Part shown: positions 9,171 to 16,362 of the stretch, in pieces
Layout of the letters: the number at the start of each line of letters is the position of its first letter
Position numbering within the stretch: position 1 is the stretch's first letter
NCBI GenBank assembly: GCA_945871875.1
Contig: CAMBYC010000013.1
Location: forward strand, 1-38,213
Reading direction: 5' to 3'
Length of the DNA: 38,213 nt
DNA from: Sphingobacterium thalpophilum
GTDB lineage: Bacteria > Bacteroidota > Bacteroidia > Chitinophagales > Chitinophagaceae
Notes under the pieces: model-generated
Database searches by the model: none
Told to the model about the DNA's origin: nothing
Seen by the model: the letters and a program-made list of their open reading frames with translations, nothing else
Made by a program: the position numbers and the translations under genes

Positions 9171-9786
9171 AAAAGTGGAGTCTTTTAAAGTTTTAGAGAA
9201 TTATTTGCCCGCTGGTACTTTTGAAAAAGTATTTACATATATTGATTTTCATAGAATCCAATTAACTATAACTAGAGAAAGGTTATCGGTATTGGGCGAT
9301 TACAGAAATTCTACTCCTAGTAAAAACCATAGGATTTCGGTAAATGGAAACTTAAATAGATTTGCTTTTTTATATACATTATTGCACGAAATAGCCCATT
9401 TGTTGGTTTTTAATAAATACGGTCATAAAGTTGCTTCACATGGCAAAGAATGGAAGCAAGCTTTTGGTGAAGTGCTTTTAGATTTTTTGAAAGTTGATGT
9501 ATTTCCTGAAGATATAAGAGTTGCAATTGAGCAATCTATGTTAAATCCTGCGGCTAGTAGTTGTGCAGACGCCGCAATCATTAGGGTTTTTAGAAATTAC
9601 GATGTAAAAAAGAATAACAGTTATTTGGTAGAAGAACTTGAAATTGATGACCATTTTGTAATTAAAGGGCAAAGATTATTTAAACGTGGTGAACAAATAA
9701 GAACAAGAATAAAATGTTTAGAAGTAAATACCAATAAAATGTATCTTTTTAGCCCAGTTATGGAAGTGATTAGGATTGCAAAATAA
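9163..9786 (+). CDS. SprT-like zinc metalloprotein
   Basis: A 207-residue protein. The ATG at 9163 (MAKKVESFKV) overlaps the end of the AtpI-like gene by 8 bases and is preferred over an upstream in-frame start at 9121 deep inside that gene. It carries the zinc-metalloprotease motif HEIAH (His75, Glu76, His79) followed by a third candidate ligand His93 in SHGKEW, the SprT/WSS1-like pattern (HExxH...H). The C-terminal 60 residues form a small beta-rich region without the Cys-rich zinc ribbon of some SprT proteins. The substrate is unknown; eukaryotic Spartan relatives degrade DNA-protein crosslinks, but that cannot be assumed here. A strong terminator follows. Confidence 0.8.
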   Translation: MAKKVESFKVLENYLPAGTFEKVFTYIDFHRIQLTITRERLSVLGDYRNSTPSKNHRISVNGNLNRFAFLYTLLHEIAHLLVFNKYGHKVASHGKEWKQAFGEVLLDFLKVDVFPEDIRVAIEQSMLNPAASSCADAAIIRVFRNYDVKKNNSYLVEELEIDDHFVIKGQRLFKRGEQIRTRIKCLEVNTNKMYLFSPVMEVIRIAK

Positions 9787-9796
9787 AGTTTTACAA

Positions 9797-9838
9797 ATAA
9801 CAATTCATTTTTTGATTATTCAAAAAATGGATTGTTAT
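9797..9838. terminator. Bidirectional intrinsic terminator
   Basis: A 19-bp stem (9797-9815 with 9820-9838, one G-T wobble) with a 4-base loop and internal T6/A6 runs lies between the convergent SprT-like gene and the GNAT gene. Confidence 0.8.
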
Positions 9839-9866
9839 AATGTTTACTATAAACTTTAGAAAAATA

Positions 9867-10364
9867 TTAAGCAATTAAAGATTTTAGCATCCAAAGTCCG
9901 CAACCAAAGTGACCAGTTTCTCCCAAGGGAGCATCGAGATAAGTAAAACCGAATTTTTCATAAGTTTTAAGAGCATCTTTAAGTTCGGGCATTGATTCCA
10001 AGTAAACTTGATGATACCCAAATGTAGTTGCAAGATTTAAACATTTTGTAATTAAATGTCTGCCCAATCCAAATCCTCTTACTTCAGGTTTGAGGTACAT
10101 TTTTACAAGTTCACAAGTTGCATCTGGTAATCCGGGTGTTGGGAAAATTCCCCCTCCTCCAACAACTTCATCATTTAATATGGCAACTTGATAAAATGAA
10201 CCTGGTTTTTTAAACAGCTGGTATAAATTATCGGTTGTAGGATCAGTAAAAACAGTACCCGGTTTATTAGCACCAAATTCTGTCAATGCATTTCTTATAA
10301 TCAATGCAATTGCTTCATTGTCATAAATTTCAAGAGGGCGAATTTGTATAAGTGATAAATCCAT
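9867..10364 (-). CDS. GNAT family N-acetyltransferase
   Basis: A 165-residue cytoplasmic acetyltransferase. The acetyl-CoA pyrophosphate-binding loop is R96-GFGLG-R102, preceded by the strand VKMYLKPEVR, and a typical C-terminal block YEKFGFTYLDAPLG follows. GGGGIFP in the middle is the expected strand-4 region. The start is taken as ATG at 10364; an in-frame TTG two codons upstream overlaps a TAnnTTTG box. The substrate cannot be read from the sequence. It is monocistronic, convergent with the SprT-like gene across a terminator. Confidence 0.88.
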   Translation of the reverse strand: MDLSLIQIRPLEIYDNEAIALIIRNALTEFGANKPGTVFTDPTTDNLYQLFKKPGSFYQVAILNDEVVGGGGIFPTPGLPDATCELVKMYLKPEVRGFGLGRHLITKCLNLATTFGYHQVYLESMPELKDALKTYEKFGFTYLDAPLGETGHFGCGLWMLKSLIA

Positions 10365-10367
10365 ATA

Positions 10368-10375
10368 CAAATTTA
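10368..10375 (-). promoter_or_regulatory. TAnnTTTG box abutting the GNAT start codon
   Basis: TAAATTTG on the minus strand ends 3 bases before the ATG at 10364. A TTTG lies at 10399-10402 (spacing 23, slightly longer than the usual 19-21). If it works as a -7 element, the transcript would be leaderless or nearly so. Confidence 0.35.
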
Positions 10376-10488
10376 CCTTCTAATATCTAATTTCGAAACA
10401 AAAAAATAGCCTTATATCAATTGAAAGATTCTACTATTAAATTATAAAAGTGTATGCTGTAAACAAATGACATAGGTTTTTAAACTTA

Positions 10489-10959
10489 TTAATAAGGGAT
10501 TAAAATTGCTGTTATGGTAGCTGGAAGGCCTTGGATACTATCAGAATAATTGAGTTTAAGGGAATTTGCCGTAAGTTCCAATATTGTAACATTTCTAGCA
10601 GGTTTCCCAGTTTCTGTCATAGTCATTTGAGTATTTGAATTGAAAAGTACCCATGTGCCTGTAGATGCTGCATCAGGATCAGTCGGTTTACATTTTGTTA
10701 AGCCTTCACCAATTGTAAAAGTTGCATCTGATTTAAATTCCCAAAAATTGTCTCTTTTGCAAGTTTCCAAAGATGTATATATGCTAGTTAATGGATAGCC
10801 AGGTGCAATTGCCAGAATATCTGCATATTTCCATTTTTTTATCAAATAATTGGGTGTCTGTGTAGAAGGATTATCTGACGTGTTCCATTTATCGCAACCA
10901 ATCAACGATAAAATAATTAAAAGGGTAAAAATAATTTTTGGTATAGTTTTTTGTATCAT
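10489..10959 (-). CDS. Lipocalin-like lipoprotein
   Basis: A 156-residue lipoprotein. The N-terminus is a signal peptide with lipobox LIGC (Cys22), followed by Asp-Lys. The mature part begins with a linker (NTSDNPSTQTPN), then YLIKKWKYADIL, which resembles the opening strand of Bacteroidota lipocalin-like domains (…G-x-W…). FWEFKSDATFTIGEG, TGTWVLFNSNTQMTM and VTILELTANSLKLNY also fit successive strands of a small barrel that binds hydrophobic ligands. Two Cys in the mature region (KRDNF-flanking and TKCKP) could form a disulphide. Ligand and role are unknown. It is monocistronic. Confidence 0.7.
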   Translation of the reverse strand: MIQKTIPKIIFTLLIILSLIGCDKWNTSDNPSTQTPNYLIKKWKYADILAIAPGYPLTSIYTSLETCKRDNFWEFKSDATFTIGEGLTKCKPTDPDAASTGTWVLFNSNTQMTMTETGKPARNVTILELTANSLKLNYSDSIQGLPATITAILIPY

Positions 10960-10963
10960 AATT

Positions 10964-10971
10964 CAAAAGTA
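10964..10971 (-). promoter_or_regulatory. TAnnTTTG box abutting the lipocalin-like gene start
   Basis: TACTTTTG on the minus strand ends 4 bases before the ATG at 10959. No TTTG is seen at -33 spacing. This matches the arrangement at the GNAT gene and the T9SS cargo gene. Confidence 0.3.
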
Positions 10972-11121
10972 AAAAAAAACTGTATTATAAATAATTAAAA
11001 ATAATGAGCTGTATCTAAACAACTATATAAAATTATGTAAGCTATCCTTTGGCATGTAATTTTTAGGCACCATAAAGAATTGAATCTTAAATACATTTTT
11101 TTAAATTAATCAATCAAATTT

Positions 11122-11691
11122 ATGGGTGAATATGTAAAACTTAAACGAGTTATTTTTTCAACACTTTTTTTAATTGTAGTATTGTTTGCCCTTGATTCTT
11201 GTGTTAATTCACAAAAGTTGGTTTATTTCAGCGGATCTACAAAGTCATTTATAACAGCTACTAATTTGACTGTTGAAGCACCTATTCAGAAAAATGATTT
11301 ATTGAGTATTTCTGTCAACAGTTTGAATCCAGAAGCGTCTATGCTTTTTAATGGTCCAAATATATCTGCAACGGCAATAAATTCAGTAACCAATATTGGT
11401 TCATCACAGCCATCAGGTTATTTAGTAAACCCTAGAGGAGAAATTGTATTTCCTATTATAGGTGTTTTAAAGGTAGCAGGAATTACCAAATCTGAATTGG
11501 CATCTATGCTCACTAAACAATTGGAAGATAGAAAATTGCTTGTTGATCCAATTGTAGCCATACGACACTTAAATTTTAGGGTAAGTGTATTGGGAGAAGT
11601 ATCAAATGCAGGTGTATTTACAGTTCCAAATTGCATTAGAATCACATGGGCCAATTTTTTTCACTCAATTGCGGAGTGGCAAAAACAATAA
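11122..11691 (+). pseudogene. Polysaccharide export (Wza/Poly_export) lipoprotein gene, 3' part lost
   Basis: The first about 170 residues are a normal Wza-family outer-membrane export lipoprotein. They show a signal peptide with lipobox ALDSC (Cys27), KLVYFSG, the Poly_export domain (IQKNDLLSISVNSLNPEAS), GYLVNPRGEIVFPIIG, and the start of an SLBB domain (VSVLGEVSNAGVFTVPN). Homology then ends at about base 11631. The last 20 residues (CIRITWANFF…) are out-of-frame reading of a downstream wcaJ-like sequence, and the frame stops at 11691. The rest of the SLBB domain and the C-terminal membrane helix are missing, so the product is unlikely to form an export channel. The 3' neighbour on the same strand is the matching wcaJ remnant, pointing to deletion of the intervening exopolysaccharide genes. 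A chimeric assembly join is the alternative. Confidence 0.8.
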
Positions 11692-12127
11692 ATCATTTTG
11701 GTGTATTAAGTTCAGAACGCTACGTGTAAACAAGGAGTCTGATAATATTCAAGTGACTAAAAATGATTCACGCATCACAACACTTGGCAAATTTTTGAGA
11801 AAATCGAATATTGATGAATTGCCTCAGTTTTTAAATGTTTGGATGGGGGATATGTCAGTAGTTGGTCCACGACCACACATGTTAAAACATACATCAGCCT
11901 TTAATGCTTTAGAAGAAGATTATATGGTGCGTCATTTTGTGAAGCCTGAAATTACTGGGTTGGCACAAATCAACGGATTTAGGGGTGAAATTAGACATCC
12001 AGATTTGCTTAAAAAGCGCTTGGAAAAAGATATTGCCTATATGGAGAATTGGTCTATGTTGCTGGATTTGGAAATAATTTTCAAAACAATTTTTGTTTCT
12101 ATAAAAGGAGATAAAAATGCATATTAA
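11636..12127 (+). pseudogene. WcaJ-type undecaprenyl-phosphate sugar-phosphate transferase, C-terminal remnant
   Basis: Only the C-terminal catalytic part of this exopolysaccharide-initiating enzyme is left, about 163 residues from LESHGPIFF onward. These enzymes load glucose-1-phosphate or a similar sugar on undecaprenyl phosphate. Family landmarks are RSGKNNKSFWC-KFRT, KNDSRITTLGKFLRK, the IDELPQFLNVWMGDMSVVGPRP block, and the C-terminal MVRHFVKPEITGLAQINGFRGE. The N-terminal membrane helices and the loop before LES are missing. In-frame reading upstream to a GTG at 11585 just reads the wza remnant out of frame. The end matches the family's normal end and is followed by a strong terminator, so the 3' boundary is native. 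Together with the wza remnant it marks a collapsed locus. Confidence 0.8.
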
Positions 12128-12130
12128 AAA

Positions 12131-12167
12131 AAGTGGTCATTCAGTTGTTAAAACCGAATGACCACTT
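12131..12167. terminator. Intrinsic terminator
   Basis: A 12-bp perfect stem (12131-12142 with 12156-12167; AAGTGGTCATTC/GAATGACCACTT) has an A-run before and a T-rich tail after. It sits after the wcaJ remnant and before the convergent sucC stop, so it probably serves both. Confidence 0.85.
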
Positions 12168-12227
12168 TTATATTTATTTGAAATATTCATTTAATCTATT
12201 GAATGAATATACAACGAGCAATACAGC

Positions 12228-13439
12228 TTATGCTACAGCTTTCTTTACCAGATCAGCTGCTTCGCTCAATTGTATAGCACTTTGAACTTGAAGTCCGCTT
12301 TCATCTATCAATTTTTTAGCTTCAACTGCATTTGTACCTTGCAAGCGTACTATAATAGGGATATTAATATTTCCTAAGTTTTTGTAAGCATCAATTACAC
12401 CTTGTGCAACTCTATCGCAACGTACAATACCACCAAATATGTTGATTAAAATTGCTTTTACATTTGGATCTTGCATGATGATTTTAAATCCAGCTTCAAC
12501 GGTTTGTGCGTTAGCGGTTCCGCCTACGTCAAGAAAGTTTGCTGGTTCACCACCACTTAATTTAATCATATCCATTGTAGCCATAGCCAATCCTGCACCA
12601 TTTACCATACAACCTACATTGCCATCTAATTTTACAAAATTTAGATTGTATTTTCCAGCTTCAACTTCAGTAGGATCTTCTTCGGTAACATCTCTCATAG
12701 CTGCAATATCTGGATGTCTCATTAAAGCATTGTCATCCAAGCTCATTTTACAATCAACTGCAACTACTTTATCGTCTGAACCTTTGAAAAGTGGATTGAT
12801 TTCAAGCATTGCACAATCCAATCCAACATAAGCATTGTAAATGTTGGTAACAAATTTTACCATGTTTTTTAGTGCTTCACCTGTAACACCAAGATTAAAG
12901 GCAATCTTTCTTGCTTGAAAACCAGGCAATCCGCCACCAGGATGAACCCACTCTTTAAATATTTTATCAGGTGTATCATGAGCTACGTCCTCAATGTTCA
13001 TACCACCTTCAGTAGAATACATGATAACATTTTGACCGCTAGAACGATCTAATAAAATCGATAAGTAAAATTCTTTACGCTCAGAAGGCCCATCATAATA
13101 CATGTCTTGTGCAACAAGAATTTTGCTTACTAATTTTCCTGCTTCACCAGTTTGCAAAGTAACCAAAGTGCCACCCAATAGTTTTTGTGCTACATCTTTT
13201 GCATCTTCTGCACTTTTAACAACTTTAACACCATTAATGCCTGTCTCTTTAACAGTTCCTTTTCCTCTTCCACCTGCATGGATTTGGGCTTTAATTACTG
13301 CAAACTTGCTACCATATTGTGAATGGATATTGCGATATGCTTCTTCTGCTTCAGCAACAGTTGAACATGCATACCCTTCTTGAACCGGTACATTGTATTT
13401 CTTCAGTAACTCCTTGGCTTGATATTCGTGAAGATTCAT
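12228..13439 (-). CDS. sucC: Succinyl-CoA synthetase (ADP-forming) beta subunit
   Basis: A 403-residue TCA-cycle enzyme subunit that couples succinyl-CoA cleavage to ATP formation, as an alpha-beta complex in the cytoplasm. The ATP-grasp N-terminal half opens with MNLHEYQAKELLKKYNVPV and has KAQIHAGGRGKG (nucleotide-binding region). The middle has CAMLEINPLF and VAVDCKMSLDDNA. The C-terminal CoA-ligase domain has NFLDVGGTANAQTV and FGGIVRCDRVAQGVI. Length is near the family norm (about 390). The alpha subunit gene sucD is not adjacent. It is monocistronic, with a TAnnTTTG box 17 bases upstream of the ATG. Confidence 0.96.
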   Translation of the reverse strand: MNLHEYQAKELLKKYNVPVQEGYACSTVAEAEEAYRNIHSQYGSKFAVIKAQIHAGGRGKGTVKETGINGVKVVKSAEDAKDVAQKLLGGTLVTLQTGEAGKLVSKILVAQDMYYDGPSERKEFYLSILLDRSSGQNVIMYSTEGGMNIEDVAHDTPDKIFKEWVHPGGGLPGFQARKIAFNLGVTGEALKNMVKFVTNIYNAYVGLDCAMLEINPLFKGSDDKVVAVDCKMSLDDNALMRHPDIAAMRDVTEEDPTEVEAGKYNLNFVKLDGNVGCMVNGAGLAMATMDMIKLSGGEPANFLDVGGTANAQTVEAGFKIIMQDPNVKAILINIFGGIVRCDRVAQGVIDAYKNLGNINIPIIVRLQGTNAVEAKKLIDESGLQVQSAIQLSEAADLVKKAVA

Positions 13440-13456
13440 ATTGCTTAGAATTTTCG

Positions 13457-13464
13457 CAAATTTA
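13457..13464 (-). promoter_or_regulatory. Possible -7 promoter box for sucC
   Basis: TAAATTTG on the minus strand lies 17 bases before the sucC ATG (13439), a plausible distance for a short leader. No clear -33 TTTG was found. Confidence 0.4.
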
Positions 13465-13543
13465 GGGAAATAATACCTATTATTCTGTGCTTATTTAATG
13501 GTTTTATGAATTTGTTTTGTGTTTACTGGTTTTTGTATTCATT

Positions 13544-15472
13544 CTAATAAAATATGGTTACAAAACCAGCAATTTTGCCAAATTTTATAGTTTTGGTATC
13601 AATTACATAATAATAAGTTCCAGCAGGAAGTTTTTTCCCATTGTTTTTTCCATCCCAAAAAGTATTGTACCCTAAAGATCTATAAACCAATTGTCCCGTG
13701 GGGGTAAATATTTCTACTAAATAATTATTGGGATAAGAGATGTTTCTAATTTCCCAATAATCATTAATGCCATCTCCATTAGGCGTAAATGTATTTGGTA
13801 TTTTTATTACTTGATTTACGGTTACCAAAACTGCATCTATACTGTTTCCGCACCCCGAATCTGATGTTACAATCAATTGATATTCTTGAGAAAAGTTTGG
13901 TTTTACATAAGGCTGTATAGTATTAGCGTTTGTATTATTTGTAACAGGTTGCCAATTAAACTTCACATTGCTTCCTGAGATTTTGCCTAATAGTTTCACA
14001 GAATCTCCCTGAAATATTTGATGGTCTGGCCCTGCATCTGCAAAAGGGAGTTTCCAAATATTAACTTGTGTAGTTGCTGTTGCTGTGCACCCAAATGCAT
14101 TGGATACAATAACAGTAAATATAGTGGTATCTCTAGGTTTTGTAATTGGATTTGGAATGGTATCATTGTTTAAAACATTTGATGGAAGCCATTTATAATG
14201 TAAACCTCCAGAAGCTTCTAGTTGAAATTCTTCTCCTTCACACCCAGATATACTTGGATTAATAACAAGTTTAATATCTGGAAAAAGAATTAATCGAGTA
14301 CTGTCTATTGCCACACAACCGGTTTCAGAATAACCTATGACTTTATAAATACCTGAATCGCTTTTTTGAATGTTTTTAATCAAAGGGTTTTGTTCTAATG
14401 ATTTTAATCCATTTGGACTAATCCATTGATATTGGTTTGCTCCTGATGCAAGTAATGTTAAATCGCTATTTATACATACTGATATTTCCTTAGATAATTG
14501 AAGAATAGGGTTGGGGGCAACTATAACTTTAATTGGATTTGATGCAATCCTGCAAGATGAAATAGTAATATTGTTGCCTTCTCCAATAAGTACGCGATAC
14601 AAAATTATTCCAACTGATGTTGGTTTTACAGTATAAAATGAGTTGGTTTCTCCTACAATATCCACCCAAGTATTGCCAGTGTCAACACTCTTTTGCCATT
14701 GTTTTTTGGGATTATTGAATCCTGCTGATTGTACAGACTCTATTTCAAAGCTTGTATTTGCTGATAAACAAACTGTAGTATCATTACCTACCTTTCCATT
14801 AAACTCAATATTAATTTGTGGACCACAGGGCCTAAACATAATGTCATCAATCGCCAAATCATTACCACATCCCCCTGGAGAATTGTTGATTATTTTTACA
14901 ACAATATTGCCTGGTATTGCTGGTGTAGTTATGTAAGTGCCATATTGTTTCCATTCTGGATTGGTTTGTACAGGCAAAATTCCAGTATTGTAAGTGGTTA
15001 AAATATTGCCATCTAAAGTTTCTATGCGGAAAGTTAAATTTGGAGCTATTGGATTTCCTCCGCAAGAGGTATTGTTTACCACATTTACGATATATGAGGA
15101 AAACTCATAAGTGGTATTTCCACACAAAGTTTTAATGGTATCAACATAAAATACACCAGGGCCTAAAGACGCGTTTACCAACATAAAGTAACCTCCAATG
15201 TCATTTGGAGTATGATCGCTATAAACATTATGCCAAGTTCCAGAGTAACATCCTGGTGTAGAACTAACCATTGAATATTGACCGTCTAATGGACAAGTAG
15301 AATTTACATAGTTATAGTTAGTTTTTCCGGAAGGCAAAGCTTGTCCAATAGTATTGGATCCACTTCCGAAATCGATAACTGCAACAGGGTCTCCTAAACT
15401 ACCAGAACATAGTTGACCTTTAACATTTATAGACAATAAACTTAATATTACAAATAATCGCAATCGATTCAT
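13544..15472 (-). CDS. T9SS-secreted multidomain protein with gliding-motility-type C-terminal sorting domain
   Basis: A 642-residue secreted protein. ATG at 15472 (MNRLRLFVILSLLSINVKGQ) begins a clear signal peptide; an in-frame GTG five codons upstream is less likely. Residues 20-215 form a Cys-rich jelly-roll-like module (CSGSLGDPVAVIDFGSG…GGYFMLVNAS…CGNDLAIDDIMFRPCGP). Then come Ig-like repeats of about 85 residues with paired Cys (KQWQKSVDTGNTW; VCINSDLTLLASGANQYQW; CEGEEFQLEASGGLHYKW) and a PKD-like segment (AGPDHQIFQGDSVKL). The last about 85 residues are the T9SS type B CTD: IPNTFTPNGDGINDYWEI, VEIFTPTGQLVYRS, WDGKNNGKKLPAGTYYYVI. It is probably exported across the outer membrane by T9SS and kept at the surface or released; a role in adhesion is only a guess. 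Confidence 0.9.
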   Translation of the reverse strand: MNRLRLFVILSLLSINVKGQLCSGSLGDPVAVIDFGSGSNTIGQALPSGKTNYNYVNSTCPLDGQYSMVSSTPGCYSGTWHNVYSDHTPNDIGGYFMLVNASLGPGVFYVDTIKTLCGNTTYEFSSYIVNVVNNTSCGGNPIAPNLTFRIETLDGNILTTYNTGILPVQTNPEWKQYGTYITTPAIPGNIVVKIINNSPGGCGNDLAIDDIMFRPCGPQINIEFNGKVGNDTTVCLSANTSFEIESVQSAGFNNPKKQWQKSVDTGNTWVDIVGETNSFYTVKPTSVGIILYRVLIGEGNNITISSCRIASNPIKVIVAPNPILQLSKEISVCINSDLTLLASGANQYQWISPNGLKSLEQNPLIKNIQKSDSGIYKVIGYSETGCVAIDSTRLILFPDIKLVINPSISGCEGEEFQLEASGGLHYKWLPSNVLNNDTIPNPITKPRDTTIFTVIVSNAFGCTATATTQVNIWKLPFADAGPDHQIFQGDSVKLLGKISGSNVKFNWQPVTNNTNANTIQPYVKPNFSQEYQLIVTSDSGCGNSIDAVLVTVNQVIKIPNTFTPNGDGINDYWEIRNISYPNNYLVEIFTPTGQLVYRSLGYNTFWDGKNNGKKLPAGTYYYVIDTKTIKFGKIAGFVTIFY

Positions 15473-15476
15473 AAAA

Positions 15477-15484
15477 CAAATATA
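15477..15484 (-). promoter_or_regulatory. TAnnTTTG box abutting the T9SS cargo start codon
   Basis: TATATTTG on the minus strand ends 4 bases before the ATG at 15472, the third gene in the window with this spacing. No -33 TTTG is visible. The box also falls inside the 63-base divergent spacer shared with the purine nucleoside phosphorylase gene. Confidence 0.35.
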
Positions 15485-15503
15485 CACAATGGTTAATAGG
15501 AAT

Positions 15504-15511
15504 TATCTTTG
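15504..15511 (+). promoter_or_regulatory. Possible -7 promoter box for the nucleoside phosphorylase operon
   Basis: TATCTTTG on the plus strand ends 24 bases before the ATG at 15536, a normal leader length. A -33 TTTG is not obvious. Confidence 0.4.
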
Positions 15512-15535
15512 TTGACTTAAACCTATTTCAATAAG

Positions 15536-16348
15536 ATGTTTGAAAAAATTAATGCCGCTGTAGATTTTATCCTCCAACAATGTGATTATAGTCCTGAAAT
15601 AGGCGTAATCCTTGGAAGTGGTTTGGGTAACTTTAGTAAAGAGATTGTTGTTGCTCAAGAAATTCCTTATAATATTATACCAAATTTTCCTATATCAACT
15701 GTTGAAGGACATCAAGGTAAATTGGTTTTTGGTATGTTGGCGGGAAAAAGAATTGTTGCGATGTCAGGTCGATTTCATATTTATGAAGGTTATACAGCTC
15801 AAGAAGTGGTTTTTCCTGTTCGTGTTTTAAAACAATTGGGCATAAAATTATTGATGCTTTCAAATGCTGCTGGTGGTGTAAATCCTGTTTTCAAAGTAGG
15901 CGATTTGATGATAATAAAGGATCAAATCAGTTTGGCTGTTCCCAATCCATTAATTGGTAAAAATGATGTAAATTATGGACCACGTTTTCCAGATATGAGC
16001 GAGCCTTACGCTAAATCTCTCATTACATCTGCCAAACAAATAGCACAAAAAGAAGGAATTCCTGTTCAAGAAGGTATTTATTTTGCCGTAACTGGTCCAA
16101 GTTTTGAAACAAGGGCAGAATATTTGATGGTATATCGTTTAGGAGCAGATGCAGTGGGAATGAGTACTGTTCAAGAAGTGATTGCTGCAAATCATCTTGG
16201 ATTGCCTGTATTTGGGATGAGTGTAATTACAGATATAGGAATTCGTGAAGAAGAAAATACAATTACACATGAAGAAGTTTTGGAAGCTGCTAGAGCTGCA
16301 GAACCTTTGTTGACAAAGATCTTCTGTGGAATTATAGCTCAATTTTAA
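15536..16348 (+). CDS. Purine nucleoside phosphorylase (trimeric, PNP/MTAP family)
   Basis: A 270-residue cytoplasmic salvage enzyme that cleaves purine (deoxy)nucleosides with phosphate to free base and (deoxy)ribose-1-phosphate. The phosphate loop is GSGLGNF (27-33). GRFHIYEGY (78-86), LSNAAGGVN (108-116), TGPSFETRAEY (186-196, Glu191 matching human PNP Glu201) and GADAVGMSTVQEVIAANHLGL follow. The purine-contacting position equivalent to human Asn243 is Asp233 (SVITDIG), where Asn is usual for 6-oxopurine specificity; engineered Asn-to-Asp in the human enzyme extends use to adenosine. Length is normal. A Porin_10-like gene follows after 14 bases, so they may share a transcript. PunA/DeoD naming is left open. 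Confidence 0.93.
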   Translation: MFEKINAAVDFILQQCDYSPEIGVILGSGLGNFSKEIVVAQEIPYNIIPNFPISTVEGHQGKLVFGMLAGKRIVAMSGRFHIYEGYTAQEVVFPVRVLKQLGIKLLMLSNAAGGVNPVFKVGDLMIIKDQISLAVPNPLIGKNDVNYGPRFPDMSEPYAKSLITSAKQIAQKEGIPVQEGIYFAVTGPSFETRAEYLMVYRLGADAVGMSTVQEVIAANHLGLPVFGMSVITDIGIREEENTITHEEVLEAARAAEPLLTKIFCGIIAQF

Positions 16349-16362
16349 GTTAATCTTACAAT

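Noticed and set aside
11585-11635. GTG start giving a longer wcaJ-like protein
   Set aside because: The first residues from 11585 are an out-of-frame reading of the wza remnant and match nothing in the WcaJ family; homology begins at about 11636.
11600-11700. Insertion-sequence scar at the wza/wcaJ join
   Set aside because: No terminal inverted repeats, target duplication or transposase fragment was found; simple deletion or chimeric assembly fits better.
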